Below the pieces are notes generated by a model that saw only the letters and a list, made by a program, of their open reading frames with translations, did no database searches and was not told where the DNA came from. The position numbers and the translations under genes are program-made. Below, in pieces: positions 33,301 through 42,629 of a stretch of 64,000 bases of DNA (position 1 is its first letter; every line of letters begins with the position of its first letter). The stretch spans positions 930,001-994,000 of the forward strand of contig CP012821.1 in NCBI GenBank assembly GCA_001936135.1, read 5' to 3'. The stretch comes from Saccharomycopsis fibuligera x Saccharomycopsis cf. fibuligera (taxonomy: Eukaryota; Ascomycota; Saccharomycetes; Ascoideales; Saccharomycopsidaceae).

Positions 33301-33638
33301 GCTGAATAGCGGCAATTTGTATAAGTATATCTATAGCGACTGCTGCTGACGAAAGAAGAGAAGCGAGTGCCTGTTTGTATAATGTGGCCACTCGCTGCCT
33401 GGGCTTATTTGGCGATGCGCTCTCTCTGTCAAAGAAAGCATTTTGCAACGTAAGGAAAAACCCGACTTCCGGCCTGCAGTCACGGGCCGCGCCGGTCGGA
33501 ACTGCGCCGGCGGCCAGAAAACAAAATCCAAGAAACAGAATCAGCACACGCGCACACACATGTATACAGACGAAGAAGCAAAGGAGCGACGAAGCCGCGG
33601 GAGAACCGAACTGAAACTCACTGTGCTGGCTGTTCAAG
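33301..33638. promoter_or_regulatory. Bidirectional promoter SEC18/YOS1
   Basis: Only 338 bp separate the start codons of two oppositely transcribed secretory-pathway genes. The segment is GC-rich (for example CGGGCCGCGCCGG at about 33484), in contrast to the AT-rich promoters to its left. Confidence 0.6.
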
Positions 33639-34148
33639 ATGATGGGTCTTGGGAAATTGTTATACGGTAAGTCTACGGTACGCGGAGCAGCGAAGCACGC
33701 TTGTCTGGGAGCGTGCCAGGGTTCGATTTGGTGAGCGATTGAGTTACTAACATGCGCGACAGTGATTGTTCTTTTGGTCAATGGGATCGCAGTGCTAAGC
33801 GAGGACCGGTTTTTGAATAGAAGTAAGTATGGAGAAGAAGGTGGCGAGAGCCTGGCGGCTCTCGCTGAAGCAGCGTTTCTCAGTGCGAGCGTTCTTTAGG
33901 ATGCGCGGCTCGCAATTTGCCAATCGCAAGACGGCGGCAAGGCTGCCAGTGGTCGAGGTCAGGATACTAACATGGGGGTTTCTCTCCTTCTAGTTGGATG
34001 GGGCAATAGCGGCAACCAGTTCCAGGGCGCGGACGTTAGCATCAAGGCAAGGTTGATCAACCTTATATCGGCAACCAGAACCCTTTTGCGCATCCCTTTG
34101 ATCTTGGTGAACATTGTCATCATCTTCTATGAGATCTTGCTCGGCTGA
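33639..34148 (+). CDS. YOS1: Yos1, ER-to-Golgi transport protein, three exons
   Basis: The gene is split by two perfect yeast introns. Exons are 33639-33666, 33763-33822 and 33994-34148. Both donors are GTAAGT, both branch sites are TACTAAC (33744-33750 and 33965-33971), and acceptors are CAG and TAG. The joined frame encodes 80 residues, close to S. cerevisiae Yos1 (85). It has an N-terminal membrane segment (LGKLLYVIVLLVNGIAVL), the LSEDRFLNRIG motif, and a C-terminal segment with TLLRIPLILVNIVIIFYE. Yos1 is a subunit of the Yip1-Yif1 complex needed for COPII vesicle fusion competence. S. cerevisiae YOS1 is also spliced. No single exon looks like a gene, so it is easily missed. Confidence 0.95.
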
Positions 34149-35236
34149 ACATCGGCGCTGACATTGGCTGACACCACTACCCAAGGAACACTATGTTTAC
34201 GTCACTATTCATGCAACCATGCAAACCAGCTCTCCAATTGTACAATAACCACCACCGCTCCGCCGCTTCATAGTCCTGCAAGTTGGTCGAAGGCGTGCTG
34301 CCTTTTTTTTGCGATATTTGTACCGGGCCTCTTCTTTTTTTTCTTTCTCCGCTTTGTTCAGTTGTGTTTACTCTACTGGGTGCTTATCAGACTTCAAATA
34401 AACGTGTATTTCTGCCAAAGCAGCGACGTAGTAATGCTGGCCCGCAGATCGACGGGAGGCCCCGGCCACGGACGCCACGGCCGCACTACTTTCTGTGTCT
34501 CGTTGCCTCGGCTATTCTATGGGACGGCTATTCTATAAAGCGGCGCACTCGCCACTGTCGCAGACCACCTGTTTTGTTCACGCTGTAGCCACTGCAAAGC
34601 AACTCCTACAAAAACGCTGTTGTCGCGGTCTTTTTCGCAGCGCGCAACATGCATATCCCCGTTCCGGCGTCTGGAGGATTTATTCCTCTTCGAATATGGA
34701 CCCTCGGAGGTCGTGGATGGAATGAAGTTGGATCTAGTCCTCTTCGAAGTTTGGATTCTTGGAGATCATCGCTACGAAAGACAAAAGCATCTTGAAGCCA
34801 GAAGCGAAACTGGTCCAGAACCAGAAAAAAGAATTAGAGATGTCGCGGAAGTCAACAGCTCAGATTCTGACGATCTAAATTAGGAACAGTCGAAAACGAG
34901 CACTTAGAATGGATTTTAGTAACACCTTAGACACGTCGTCCTTAACAAAAGTTAGAGATGCTTTTGCAAATACCTCAACTGATCTTCGTTTCGAAGCAAC
35001 GGACATGTTTGACCCATGTTTTGGTATACACCATAACTACTTGATAGCAACCAAATTATGCGGTACGTATATTCGGCAAATTTAGTTTGCGTTATTACGA
35101 TTTAGCACGATCTATTTTCTTTTTTTTGTTATCGTGATTTCGCCCTCCGTGGCCCAGCCCGGCTGGCAGCGCTCTTCGGAGGGAGGAGACGAACCCAGGG
35201 CCAAAGAAAAAAAAAGAAAAAAAAGGCGAAAGGAAA
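34149..35236. other. Intergenic region between YOS1 and tRNA-Trp with orphan small ORFs
   Basis: These 1.1 kb hold a small ORF at 34909-35085 and, before it, an open frame with a diverged 54-bp duplication (cores at 34685-34694 and 34739-34748, CCTCTTCGAA). No known family is recognised. A-rich sequence just before 35237 is the tRNA terminator. Confidence 0.45.
34909..35085 (+). CDS. Small orphan ORF, doubtful
   Basis: ATG to TAG encodes 58 residues, beginning MDFSNTLDTSSLTKVRDAF and containing DMFDPCFGIHHNYL. It lies about 150 bp from tRNA-Trp, in more balanced composition than the GC-rich DNA around it. A GTACGT follows TTATGCG near its end and could be a donor, but no convincing acceptor or second exon precedes the tRNA. 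It could be a real small gene, the first exon of something lost, or chance. Confidence 0.25.
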   Translation: MDFSNTLDTSSLTKVRDAFANTSTDLRFEATDMFDPCFGIHHNYLIATKLCGTYIRQI

Positions 35237-35323
35237 TGACATGGACAGGAATTGAACCTGCAGCCCTTCGATGGCACGGTAAATTAACTGGAGTCGAAAG
35301 CTCTACCATTGAGCCACCACATC
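35237..35323 (-). tRNA. tRNA-Trp(CCA) with a 15-nt intron
   Basis: The mature 72-nt molecule starts GATGTGG, has a D arm GGCTCAATGGTAGAGC and an anticodon stem TTCGA/TCGAA with loop CTCCAGA (anticodon CCA), and ends CCATGTCA. The D-arm and T-arm sequences match S. cerevisiae tRNA-Trp. Fifteen nucleotides (TTAATTTACCGTGCC) interrupt the gene one base after the anticodon, the standard site; the yeast counterpart is about 34 nt. The minus-strand flank has T8 and T9 runs, a strong Pol III terminator. Confidence 0.96.
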
Positions 35324-36540
35324 ATCCTTGCCGGTCCAGACGGCGCACCAGCACAAACAGACCTCTCGCCGCGTCACATGACCGCTCGCTGCCCCGAGCG
35401 ACTGGAAGACTGCGACTGGAAAAAGCCACTAAACAGCAGAATCCGGAGGCCGGAGCCCGCCAGGCCTCCCCCGTGTGCGCGGGAATGCGGGCCGCCATAC
35501 ATAGACGTGCTCCCAGCCGCAGCCGCCCCGCTTACGTAAGCGCCCTTCTGCGACCTTTCCCAGTGGCCGCCGCGGTCGCCGAGTGCCCCTCCGCGATGCG
35601 AGCTGGCTGTTGGCTCGCGAGCGGCGCGGCGTTGAGAGGTCGACTTGCACTTCCCAGCGAGGGAATCGCCGGGACGGCGGAGCTCCGGGAACGGGTTCGT
35701 TCCAGCTGCAGTTGCAGATGCAGACAGGCTGTTTGGGGGCCATGATGCCGCTGGCACAAAATCTGGGGTACGGAGCTGTGTTCTCTGTGCTGATTGGTCC
35801 GATTGCCAGAGATTACCAAGCCAGTCATGACTGCTGCTGCCGGTGCTGGTGCTGCTGGTGCTGGTGCTGCTGCTAGTGCGGCTAGTGCGGCTAGTGCTGC
35901 TGCTGCTGCTGCCAGCACCGCCGCCAGCACCGCTGCCGGCGAGCGATACCGCAGACGAGGCCAGAGACCGCGACAGCAACAGCGTGGACGCCCCGCCGGC
36001 ACCGCAGGCCGCCTGGATGCTGTGCTGGGGTCTTGCGCCGTGGGCCTGTGTAGCTGGAGCCCTTGGTCTGCCTGCTCAAGCACACAGCCAGCGAGCGCAT
36101 GCTTCCACCTTCCCGGAACGAAGCACCTCTGTATAAAAGCAAGCCGCGTTACTGCCTCGGTGTCGGTTTTCGGTTTGCATTTACTTCCACTGTTGCCGTT
36201 GCTTCATTCTGGCCAGCGCGGATTTCTGGCAACGACACAGCGTTTGCAGCTACTGGGGATCGCTATTGTCTGCGTCTTTGGTTTCTCCATTAGTCCTCCA
36301 CCGAGCATTTTGTCCCACTCGTCCACCGCTACACCTTGCGCGACTGCGCTGTATAAGTACTCCAGCGCCCGCTGCTCACTGGTGCTGGGCCTCTGCACAG
36401 TCTCGGTTCGTAGCCATTAACAGCGCTCAGGCTATTGTCCAGTTCAAGTTCGTCTCGCGACCCCACGGAAACAGCGTCCCCAAGTCACATTTTCGAACAG
36501 TGCGTTTCTCCTTTTTTTATTTTTTATTTTTTTTTCACTC

Positions 36541-36552
36541 TCCAAATCACCG
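36541..36552 (+). promoter_or_regulatory. Possible carbon-source response element upstream of SFC1
   Basis: TCCAAATCACCG has the CC-N6-CCG spacing of CSRE sites bound by Cat8/Sip4 and lies 15 bp before the SFC1 TATA box. The inner bases fit the consensus only partly. In S. cerevisiae SFC1 (ACR1) is controlled by Cat8. Confidence 0.25.
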
Positions 36553-36566
36553 CCGCGGCTGCATAT

Positions 36567-36574
36567 TATAAATA
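36567..36574 (+). promoter_or_regulatory. TATA box of SFC1
   Basis: TATAAATA lies about 250 bp upstream of the ATG, in an otherwise GC-rich stretch. Confidence 0.5.
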
Positions 36575-36620
36575 CTGCGTCGGCTCCGCTCCAGAATTTT
36601 TAATTGTTCTCTTTTATTTT

Positions 36621-36654
36621 CTTTCTTTCTTTCTTTCTTTCTGTCTTTCTTTCT
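36621..36654. repeat. CTTT microsatellite in the SFC1 5' region
   Basis: A CTTT repeat with one interruption lies between the TATA box and the SFC1 ATG, so it is probably in the leader or core promoter. Confidence 0.85.
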
Positions 36655-36825
36655 CCTAGCCAGCTGCTTTTTCTGCTTTCGCTAGTCCGTCAGAAAAAAA
36701 AAGGCTTGTTGCTGTGACTGACACACTTACTTCTGCTTGCCGCACACTCTACCAGATCAGATACCAACCCAACCTCCCCAGCCTCGCCCGCTCGCCCGCT
36801 CTCCCCCCCTGCGCAAATAATCAAA

Positions 36826-37770
36826 ATGGCTCCAAAGAACAAGAACAAGAACCCAGTCATCCACTTGGTCGCCGGTGGCTCCGCTGGGTTGATGGAGGCC
36901 CTCGTGTGCCATCCGTTGGACACCATCAAGGTCCGCATGCAGTTGTACAGAAGAACTGCTGGCAGTGGCGTCAAACCACCAGGCTTCATCAAGACCGGTG
37001 TTGGCATTGTCAAGAATGAAGCCTTTCTCTCCCTTTACAAAGGTTTGGGTGCTGTCTGCATTGGCATTGTCCCAAAGATGGCCATCCGTTTCTCTTCGTT
37101 TGAGTACTACAAGACTTTGTTCAAGAAGCCAGACGGGTCCATCACCACCGCGCAAACGTTTGTCTCTGGTCTTGCTGCCGGGGTCACCGAGGCCGTGGCG
37201 ATTGTGAACCCCATGGAAGTCGTCAAGATCAGAATGCAAGCGCAGTCCAACTCCATGAAGGAGCCGGGCGCCACTCCAAAGTACAGAAACGCTATCCAGG
37301 CGTCGTATGTGATCATCAAGGAGGAAGGCTTCAAGACCTTCTACAGAGGTGTCTCTTTGACTGCTCTTCGCCAGGCCACCAACCAAGGTGTGAACTTCAC
37401 TGTGTACTCCAAGTTGAGAGTCAAGTTGCAAGAGTACCACCAGTCCGAGAACGTGCCTGGCTGGCAGACCTCTGCCATCGGGTTGTTCTCCGGTGGTTTA
37501 GGCCCTCTTTGCAATGCTCCTATCGATGTTATCAAGACCAGATTGCAGAAGGAGACCGGTGTCACCAACGAGTCCGCAGTCAAGAGAATTGCCAGAATCG
37601 GCACTAGGTTGATCCAGGAGGAGGGCGTCAGGGCTTTCTACAAGGGTGTCACTCCAAGAATCATGAGAGTTGCTCCTGGCCAAGCTGTCACCTTCACTGT
37701 CTACGAGTTCATGCAAAGTGTGTTGAGCAAGATGCCATACATTGGCGACAACACCAAGTTGGCTGCCTGA
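36826..37770 (+). CDS. SFC1: Mitochondrial succinate-fumarate carrier Sfc1
   Basis: The 314-residue protein is a three-repeat mitochondrial carrier with six membrane helices. The signatures are HPLDTIKVRM (about 27-36), NPMEVVKIRM (about 128-137) and APIDVIKTRL (about 231-240). Blocks such as KPPGFIKTG, PKMAIRFSS and RVAPGQAVTFTVYE follow S. cerevisiae Sfc1/Acr1 closely. It exchanges cytosolic succinate for matrix fumarate, linking the glyoxylate cycle to gluconeogenesis during growth on C2 compounds. Codons are strongly biased to GC-ending and TTG forms, as in a highly expressed gene, with no CTG at all. A regulator with a Cat8-type linker is encoded about 11 kb away. Confidence 0.96.
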   Translation: MAPKNKNKNPVIHLVAGGSAGLMEALVCHPLDTIKVRMQLYRRTAGSGVKPPGFIKTGVGIVKNEAFLSLYKGLGAVCIGIVPKMAIRFSSFEYYKTLFKKPDGSITTAQTFVSGLAAGVTEAVAIVNPMEVVKIRMQAQSNSMKEPGATPKYRNAIQASYVIIKEEGFKTFYRGVSLTALRQATNQGVNFTVYSKLRVKLQEYHQSENVPGWQTSAIGLFSGGLGPLCNAPIDVIKTRLQKETGVTNESAVKRIARIGTRLIQEEGVRAFYKGVTPRIMRVAPGQAVTFTVYEFMQSVLSKMPYIGDNTKLAA

Positions 37771-37800
37771 GCAGCTCGGAAACGTTTCGCAAACGCGAGC

Positions 37801-37822
37801 AGAGAGAGAGAGAGAGAGAGAG
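37801..37822. repeat. AG dinucleotide repeat after SFC1
   Basis: There are eleven uninterrupted AG units 30 bp beyond the SFC1 stop, probably in its 3' UTR. Confidence 0.9.
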
Positions 37823-38009
37823 GGACCCGTTGCCGGTAGTGCTGCTTTGCTGACCGTGGCTCGACGGAGGTTGTGCGAATCGGACGCAGCGCAAACCTGG
37901 CACTGGTTCTCTCTGCTTCCAGCTCCTCAGCAACCACCACTTTTACTTTGTTTATATTCACTCTGAGAAAAAAAATAGAAAAAAAAGGCAGAAAGACAGA
38001 AAAACGGTG

Positions 38010-38032
38010 CGTTCAGCACTGGGTGCTGAACG
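38010..38032. repeat. Perfect 10-bp stem, 3-nt loop hairpin
   Basis: CGTTCAGCAC, a TGG loop, and GTGCTGAACG form an uninterrupted hairpin 240 bp past the SFC1 stop. No T run follows, so it is not a Pol III or bacterial-type terminator. Confidence 0.8.
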
Positions 38033-38800
38033 TGGGGGGATAGTATTATTTCCCTGTGGTGCCGTTGCGTCTGTCTCTGCCAGAACCAGATCACGCTGCA
38101 TTCAACCAGTTGCTTACTAGATTGTGTTTATTTTGTTATATATTAGGAACCAATGAATACACGCTGCTTTGCCATGTGTGTCTACGTGTATGTTACGAGT
38201 GTCTGTAGAGAGGCGTGGTGCAGTTACCCTTTGGTGCTGGCCCTCCTGGTGCGAGGATCAGGGGCCGTTTGACGGGGTCCTGCTGATGAGGAATATAGGC
38301 TTTTGCAGAGTCCGTATGCAGGGAGACACACGGCCAGAGCTTTCCAATCGCCGCAGTTTTCGGTGGCCGTCTCCCCTTTGGGCCTTGTCACCATGGCCCC
38401 ACGGTGCCCGGCAACAGGCCAGTAAGTGCTACGAGACACGCAAAGAGGAAATCCGCGAACAGCCTCTTGCCCAGGCTCGCTGCGAGAACTGTCGGAGTAC
38501 AAATGTACGCAATGTTGTATATCATGACCGCGCGACGAACATGCAGGGGCGCTCGAGTGGCACCCTGTTGGATATAGCAAAACAATGGCATCATGCTGTC
38601 TGGCGGCCCTGCTGTGTATTGTCGTAGAGGTCTGCCTCAACGACAATCGTGCCTCTGGGTGCTGTGGTGCGTTGTTGTTCTCTGTTTGGACATTGTGGAC
38701 TCTGGGGCAATGCTTCTTGGCAGCCCGCCAATCGCCGGAGTTCTGATTACAATGTGCCAGCCGGAGCGCACCCAAACGTCGCCCAGGAGCCGGAGGCTCT

Positions 38801-38857
38801 GTTGCACAACTAGGACGCTGTTGCACCACTAGAACACTGCTGCACAACTGGGACACT
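38801..38857. repeat. 19-bp tandem repeat, three copies
   Basis: Three head-to-tail 19-bp units of the form GTTGCACAACTAGGACGCT differ at a few positions from one another. Confidence 0.85.
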
Positions 38858-39147
38858 GTTGTTCAAAACGTCCAGCGAGGCCAGGCCAAGCCGTGCCCAG
38901 CTGGGTTCAAAAACAACGACGAAAAAACGGTTTTGGCCCGTTGCTGTCCGTCGCCATGCACCGTTCGCTCGGCCAGTCGATCAGCACGGGGGGCACCGGC
39001 AGAGCACTCTCGTGGTGGGGCGGGCCTCCTGTCCTGCTGGGCATTGCCAATCAATCCTTGGTGGATTTGGCTGGCACCAGCTGATTGATTAGATTGCGGC
39101 GGGTGTCTTCTCCAGCGTGGATGCGTCTCGCACGTAACGTAGAGGAT

Positions 39148-39181
39148 TTGCTAATTGCAGTGACTTGCTAATTGCAGTGAC
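39148..39181. repeat. 17-bp perfect tandem duplication
   Basis: TTGCTAATTGCAGTGAC occurs twice in direct succession, followed by a third partial start. Confidence 0.9.
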
Positions 39182-39754
39182 TTGCGATTCCCTGAAACGG
39201 CCCGCACGCCCTGGTGCTGCTGCGTAGATGTTGCCAAGGGTGAGTGCATATCCCTGTTTTGAGTGTACATTTGTGCTCCGAGAGAACAGAACAAGAGAGT
39301 TGAGCAGAAACATAGAGCGGCAAAGCATTGTGCTGTGCAGTTGCAACAGGCTGAGGCTGGAAACGACAGACAATAGGCGTCTCTGGTGGAACTGTGAATC
39401 TGAAAGCCTGGCGATACAGATTTTGGTAAAAGTACGTTTTTCCGGCCGGCAAGACACGAAAAGTACGTCCTCGGTGACCGATCCCGGCCCCGGTGACCGA
39501 GACGCAGCACAGTCCCGACCCTGCAGGCCGGGTCGGCAGATCACACACCCTCGGCCCGACTGCAAGCCCGGAACAGCCACCGGTGTGCTCGGTATGCGCC
39601 ATGAAACGGCGTTTCCGGGGGAGGAAAACTCAAACAAGATGCCACTTTCGATGACGTGCATCGAGCTTTTGGGAGCTGGAAGTTCCAGATGGCGCTAATG
39701 CCCCTCCCCCGGATTCTCTTGTGCATGGGCCAAAACCCAAAATGTGAAAAACAG

Positions 39755-39787
<33 letters not shown>

Positions 39788-41214
39788 AGCGGAAACTGAA
39801 AAGTTTGAAAATCGAGACGTTTAAGCTTTTGGATGATACGCTTGCCCCGGCCGAGGTCCGTTTTTCGTCCTGGGGCTTTCTTTCATCACGGCCAGGCTGC
39901 CGTGGTCTCTGCGGCAGCGATCTTCGTTGCTGCTTTCCGTAGAACGCCAAACCAACAGCGAGCGTTTTGCACAATAAGCACTGATCTTCGAGTGGGCGAG
40001 CAGGTCAGCCGGCGAGCAGATCAGCCAGTGCGCAAATGGGGCCGTCCTGTACGGACTGCGAGCACCAGAAACTATCAGGGTTGGGCCGTCCCAAGGGTCG
40101 AATGGGCTGCCCCCTTAGCCACGAGGAGTAATACGTCTGAGCCAGCTGGCTGCAGTGTAGGAAGAAGATCTACGAGGGTGGTGCAAAACTGGCTTCTTCT
40201 TTTCCTCAAAGCAGACAATCACTGCCAGTCCAGCTTCTGCAAATCACGCACTCACTCCGTCGCTCGCATCGGTGACAATAGTCGTCCTGATTGTCTGGCC
40301 TTCAGGCTACCGCTGCAAATGGGTTTTGGCGGTGACACTGGCTTAGATCTAACATCGATATCATTGGTCCTCATCGCCTGTAGTGGCCAAATTGCATTCC
40401 TGTGCATATGTACGTGCGCGTTGGCTCACCTATATGTGCCAGATTTTAGCCATTGTACTTAACAGCGACGTCAGCAAAAGTTAGCGTTTTTTAGAGCCTT
40501 TGTGAGATGAAACGACGCTGAGCAGCAATTGCCAACATACAGATCATGACCGTATGCTGGCCGTTCTCGTAATTAGAGTCATACCTGGGCCCCAGCAGGC
40601 TTGAGGAGTACACCCAGCTCGAGCGGTGCCCAGCAGCAACGGTTCGGCCGTCTTTGTGATCATATTCGGATCAGCAGTCTGGCTGGTTCAACAAAACACT
40701 GCACCAGCCAGCCAAGGCCAAAGAGGCCTTTCTTCTCTGCTGCTTTGCTAGCTCGCTTTGGTGAGGTTTTCTTCTTCTTTTTTTTTTTTTTTTTATTATT
40801 ATTATTATTATTTCTTTTTTGTTTCTTGCAAGCCATGAGCCAGTGGACGCTGGATCACCTCCAGCTCGGGGACTCCGTGCTGGCATCTAAACCCTGACAC
40901 GCTGCCCGCCACGCTTGCCCAATGCTCGCCATGCTCGCCATGCTGGGCAATCTGAGTGATATGGGATCAGTGGTGGTTGGCAGTTGCTAGCCCACTCCAC
41001 CAACTGCTGAAAAGAGGCAGCATAAATAATCAATGTTTTCCACCAGAGAGCGCCTCCTCGAGTCTTGAAAAACCAAGAAGTTGAGAATACTTGTACCATT
41101 CTAACTTTGCGCCAGCTAGTGTCACAATAGTTAGTACTGAAAACCGTATCAATAGCAGCAACAAGTACGCCCAGCAATCAACACGGCAATCACTAACCCA
41201 AACAGCAAAACAAA

Positions 41215-42171
41215 ATGATCTTCAACCCGTCCAGTATTATCAGCGCCCTCGCTGTTCTCTCAACATTAACTCAAACTGGTTTTGCCTCTCCGGTTTTCCT
41301 CAGCCAGGCTCAACAGCCGGATATAGCCAGAAGAGAGCCTTATGCCAATCCAGAAGCCAGCCTCAAAGAATTGTTAGCTCAGTTGCTCAGCGGTGGGGAC
41401 AGCAGTGACCAACGCAGCAGTTCCCCGGAGGGTGGCTCTGCTACGGCTGCGGCTGCGGCTGCTGTTGCATCTCCAGACCCAAAGTCCTTGAGTGTTGCAA
41501 TTAGTTCTGCTCTTTCGGCTAACCCACAAACTACGTTCCAAACAAGATGGAGCTGGGCCTCTTCTTCATTTGGGCCAACTACTGCAATCTCGGCTACTGC
41601 CGCCTCCGCGGCCTCGGCCCCTGCGGTTATGTCTGGGGGCATAAGTGCTGCTGCTGTGCCATCTTCAAAGAGCAGCAGCTCCGGTCCCCTCCAGTCCTCT
41701 GCTTCATCCACTCGCAACGGTTCGTACTCTTCTGCTTCAGCGACTTATGACAACGGTTTATACCATGCTGCCTCAACGGCTTCTAACCCTGTGTCGTACT
41801 CTGCCGCTTCCACAAGTTACGACAACGGCCTATATCATGCTTCTTCTGCTACTGCTTCTGCTTCCACTGCTCTGTCGTACTCTGCCGCTTCCACAAGTTA
41901 CGACAACGGCCTATATCATGCTTCTTCTGCTACTGCTTCTGCTTCCACTGCTCCGTCATGGCCATCTGAAACTTCTGTGAGCCCAACTGCTCCTGCAAGT
42001 TCTCTCAGCAGCTCGAGTGATGCCGTTGCTATCCAAAATAAAATAATTAACCAACAACTAGAAACTCAAAAGAAACAAACAGATCAACAATTAGCAGAAC
42101 AAAAGCAAATGGACAAGCAACAGCAGGATCTTTTTGATCAACAGAAGCAGCAAAGCTCGGGCTCCAGCTAA
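41215..42171 (+). CDS. Secreted Ser/Ala-rich protein with internal repeats
   Basis: The 318-residue product has a signal peptide (about 1-24) and a Kex2-type Arg-Arg at 39-40. A long Ser/Ala/Thr-rich body, likely O-glycosylated, contains three related units built on YDNGLYHA. Two of them are an almost perfect 81-bp tandem duplication. The C terminus (about 268-318) switches to a Gln/Lys-rich helix. There is no GPI signal or transmembrane segment, so it should be soluble or wall-trapped. In-frame CTG codons fall in the serine-rich repeats, where serine suits the context. I do not recognise a named orthologue. The leader has an ACTAAC and CAG just before the ATG that could be a 5'-UTR intron end. 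Confidence 0.75.
   Translation: MIFNPSSIISALAVLSTLTQTGFASPVFLSQAQQPDIARREPYANPEASLKELLAQLLSGGDSSDQRSSSPEGGSATAAAAAAVASPDPKSLSVAISSALSANPQTTFQTRWSWASSSFGPTTAISATAASAASAPAVMSGGISAAAVPSSKSSSSGPLQSSASSTRNGSYSSASATYDNGLYHAASTASNPVSYSAASTSYDNGLYHASSATASASTALSYSAASTSYDNGLYHASSATASASTAPSWPSETSVSPTAPASSLSSSSDAVAIQNKIINQQLETQKKQTDQQLAEQKQMDKQQQDLFDQQKQQSSGSS
41792..41953 (+). repeat. 81-bp coding tandem duplication
   Basis: Two near-identical 27-codon units lie head to tail. A third, diverged unit lies just upstream at about 41726-41785. This suggests recent expansion within the secreted-protein gene. Confidence 0.9.
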
Positions 42172-42629
42172 AGAAGCTCCCTATTTTCTATTCTTTTCTT
42201 TTTTTCTTTTTTTTTTAATGTTCACTTTTGCATTTTTTTCACTTAATATTGGGATTTTGGCTTATTCTGTTTCTAGTTCTTGGTTTCGTCCGTAGTCTTT
42301 TGCGGTTTTGTCTTTTCTGGACTATTTTTTGAATTGTTCGTTCTTCTTTTTCATTTTTAGTTGTGTAATACTCAGGAAGTGGCGCTTCACTCTCCGCTAT
42401 CTGCTTTTTTTACAATTTTATTTCCCACAAAGTTTTTAGAGAATAGAGCTTACTTGTCTATAACTAGTGCTTTGTAGAATGTTATGCATGCTGAGGAACA
42501 GCTGCTTCCGGCAGCAAATTCTTTGTATGAAAAAACCAAATTAGCGGGCAATGCTCTCCGAAGAAAAAGAAAAGAAAAACAGTAGGATCTGACAGGAAAC
42601 GGAAACAAAAAAACAAACATAAAAATAAA
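42172..42629. other. Intergenic region before HST3
   Basis: This T-rich 3' flank changes to an A-rich leader directly before the HST3 ATG. No gene is supported. Confidence 0.5.

Larger units (their letters stand above)
35324..36825. other. GC-rich upstream region of SFC1
   Basis: This 1.5 kb stretch has many overlapping ORFs in several frames, caused by high GC and GCT/GCC triplet runs at about 35826-35935, none with a recognisable family. It holds the SFC1 promoter, with a TATA box at 36567-36574, a CTTT microsatellite, and a further TATAAAAG at 36132-36139. Confidence 0.5.
37771..41214. other. GC-rich non-coding stretch between SFC1 and a secreted-protein gene
   Basis: In 3.4 kb I find no ORF with a recognisable family and no RNA gene. 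Structure includes an AG dinucleotide run, a perfect hairpin at 38010-38032, a 19-bp repeat, a 17-bp duplication, a 31-nt A run (39755-39785), and a T17 plus ATT repeat (40778-40812). Long ORFs occur on both strands, as expected where stop codons are rare at high GC. Confidence 0.5.

Noticed and set aside
33301-33315. Five-codon upstream extension of SEC18
   Set aside because: It begins at TTG. The ATG at 33300 is the natural start.
35374-36420. Overlapping long ORFs on both strands upstream of SFC1
   Set aside because: Open frames in several phases on both strands at high GC with triplet runs indicate lack of stop codons, not coding. No family is recognised.
38224-40462. Long ORFs in the GC-rich stretch after SFC1
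   Set aside because: They overlap on both strands, show no yeast-like codon bias or domain, and cross simple repeats.
40887-41177. Minus-strand ORF preceded by TACTAAC and TAG, as for a spliced exon
   Set aside because: The branch-site match at 41127-41133 has no donor or upstream exon in the following DNA, and the translation is not protein-like.
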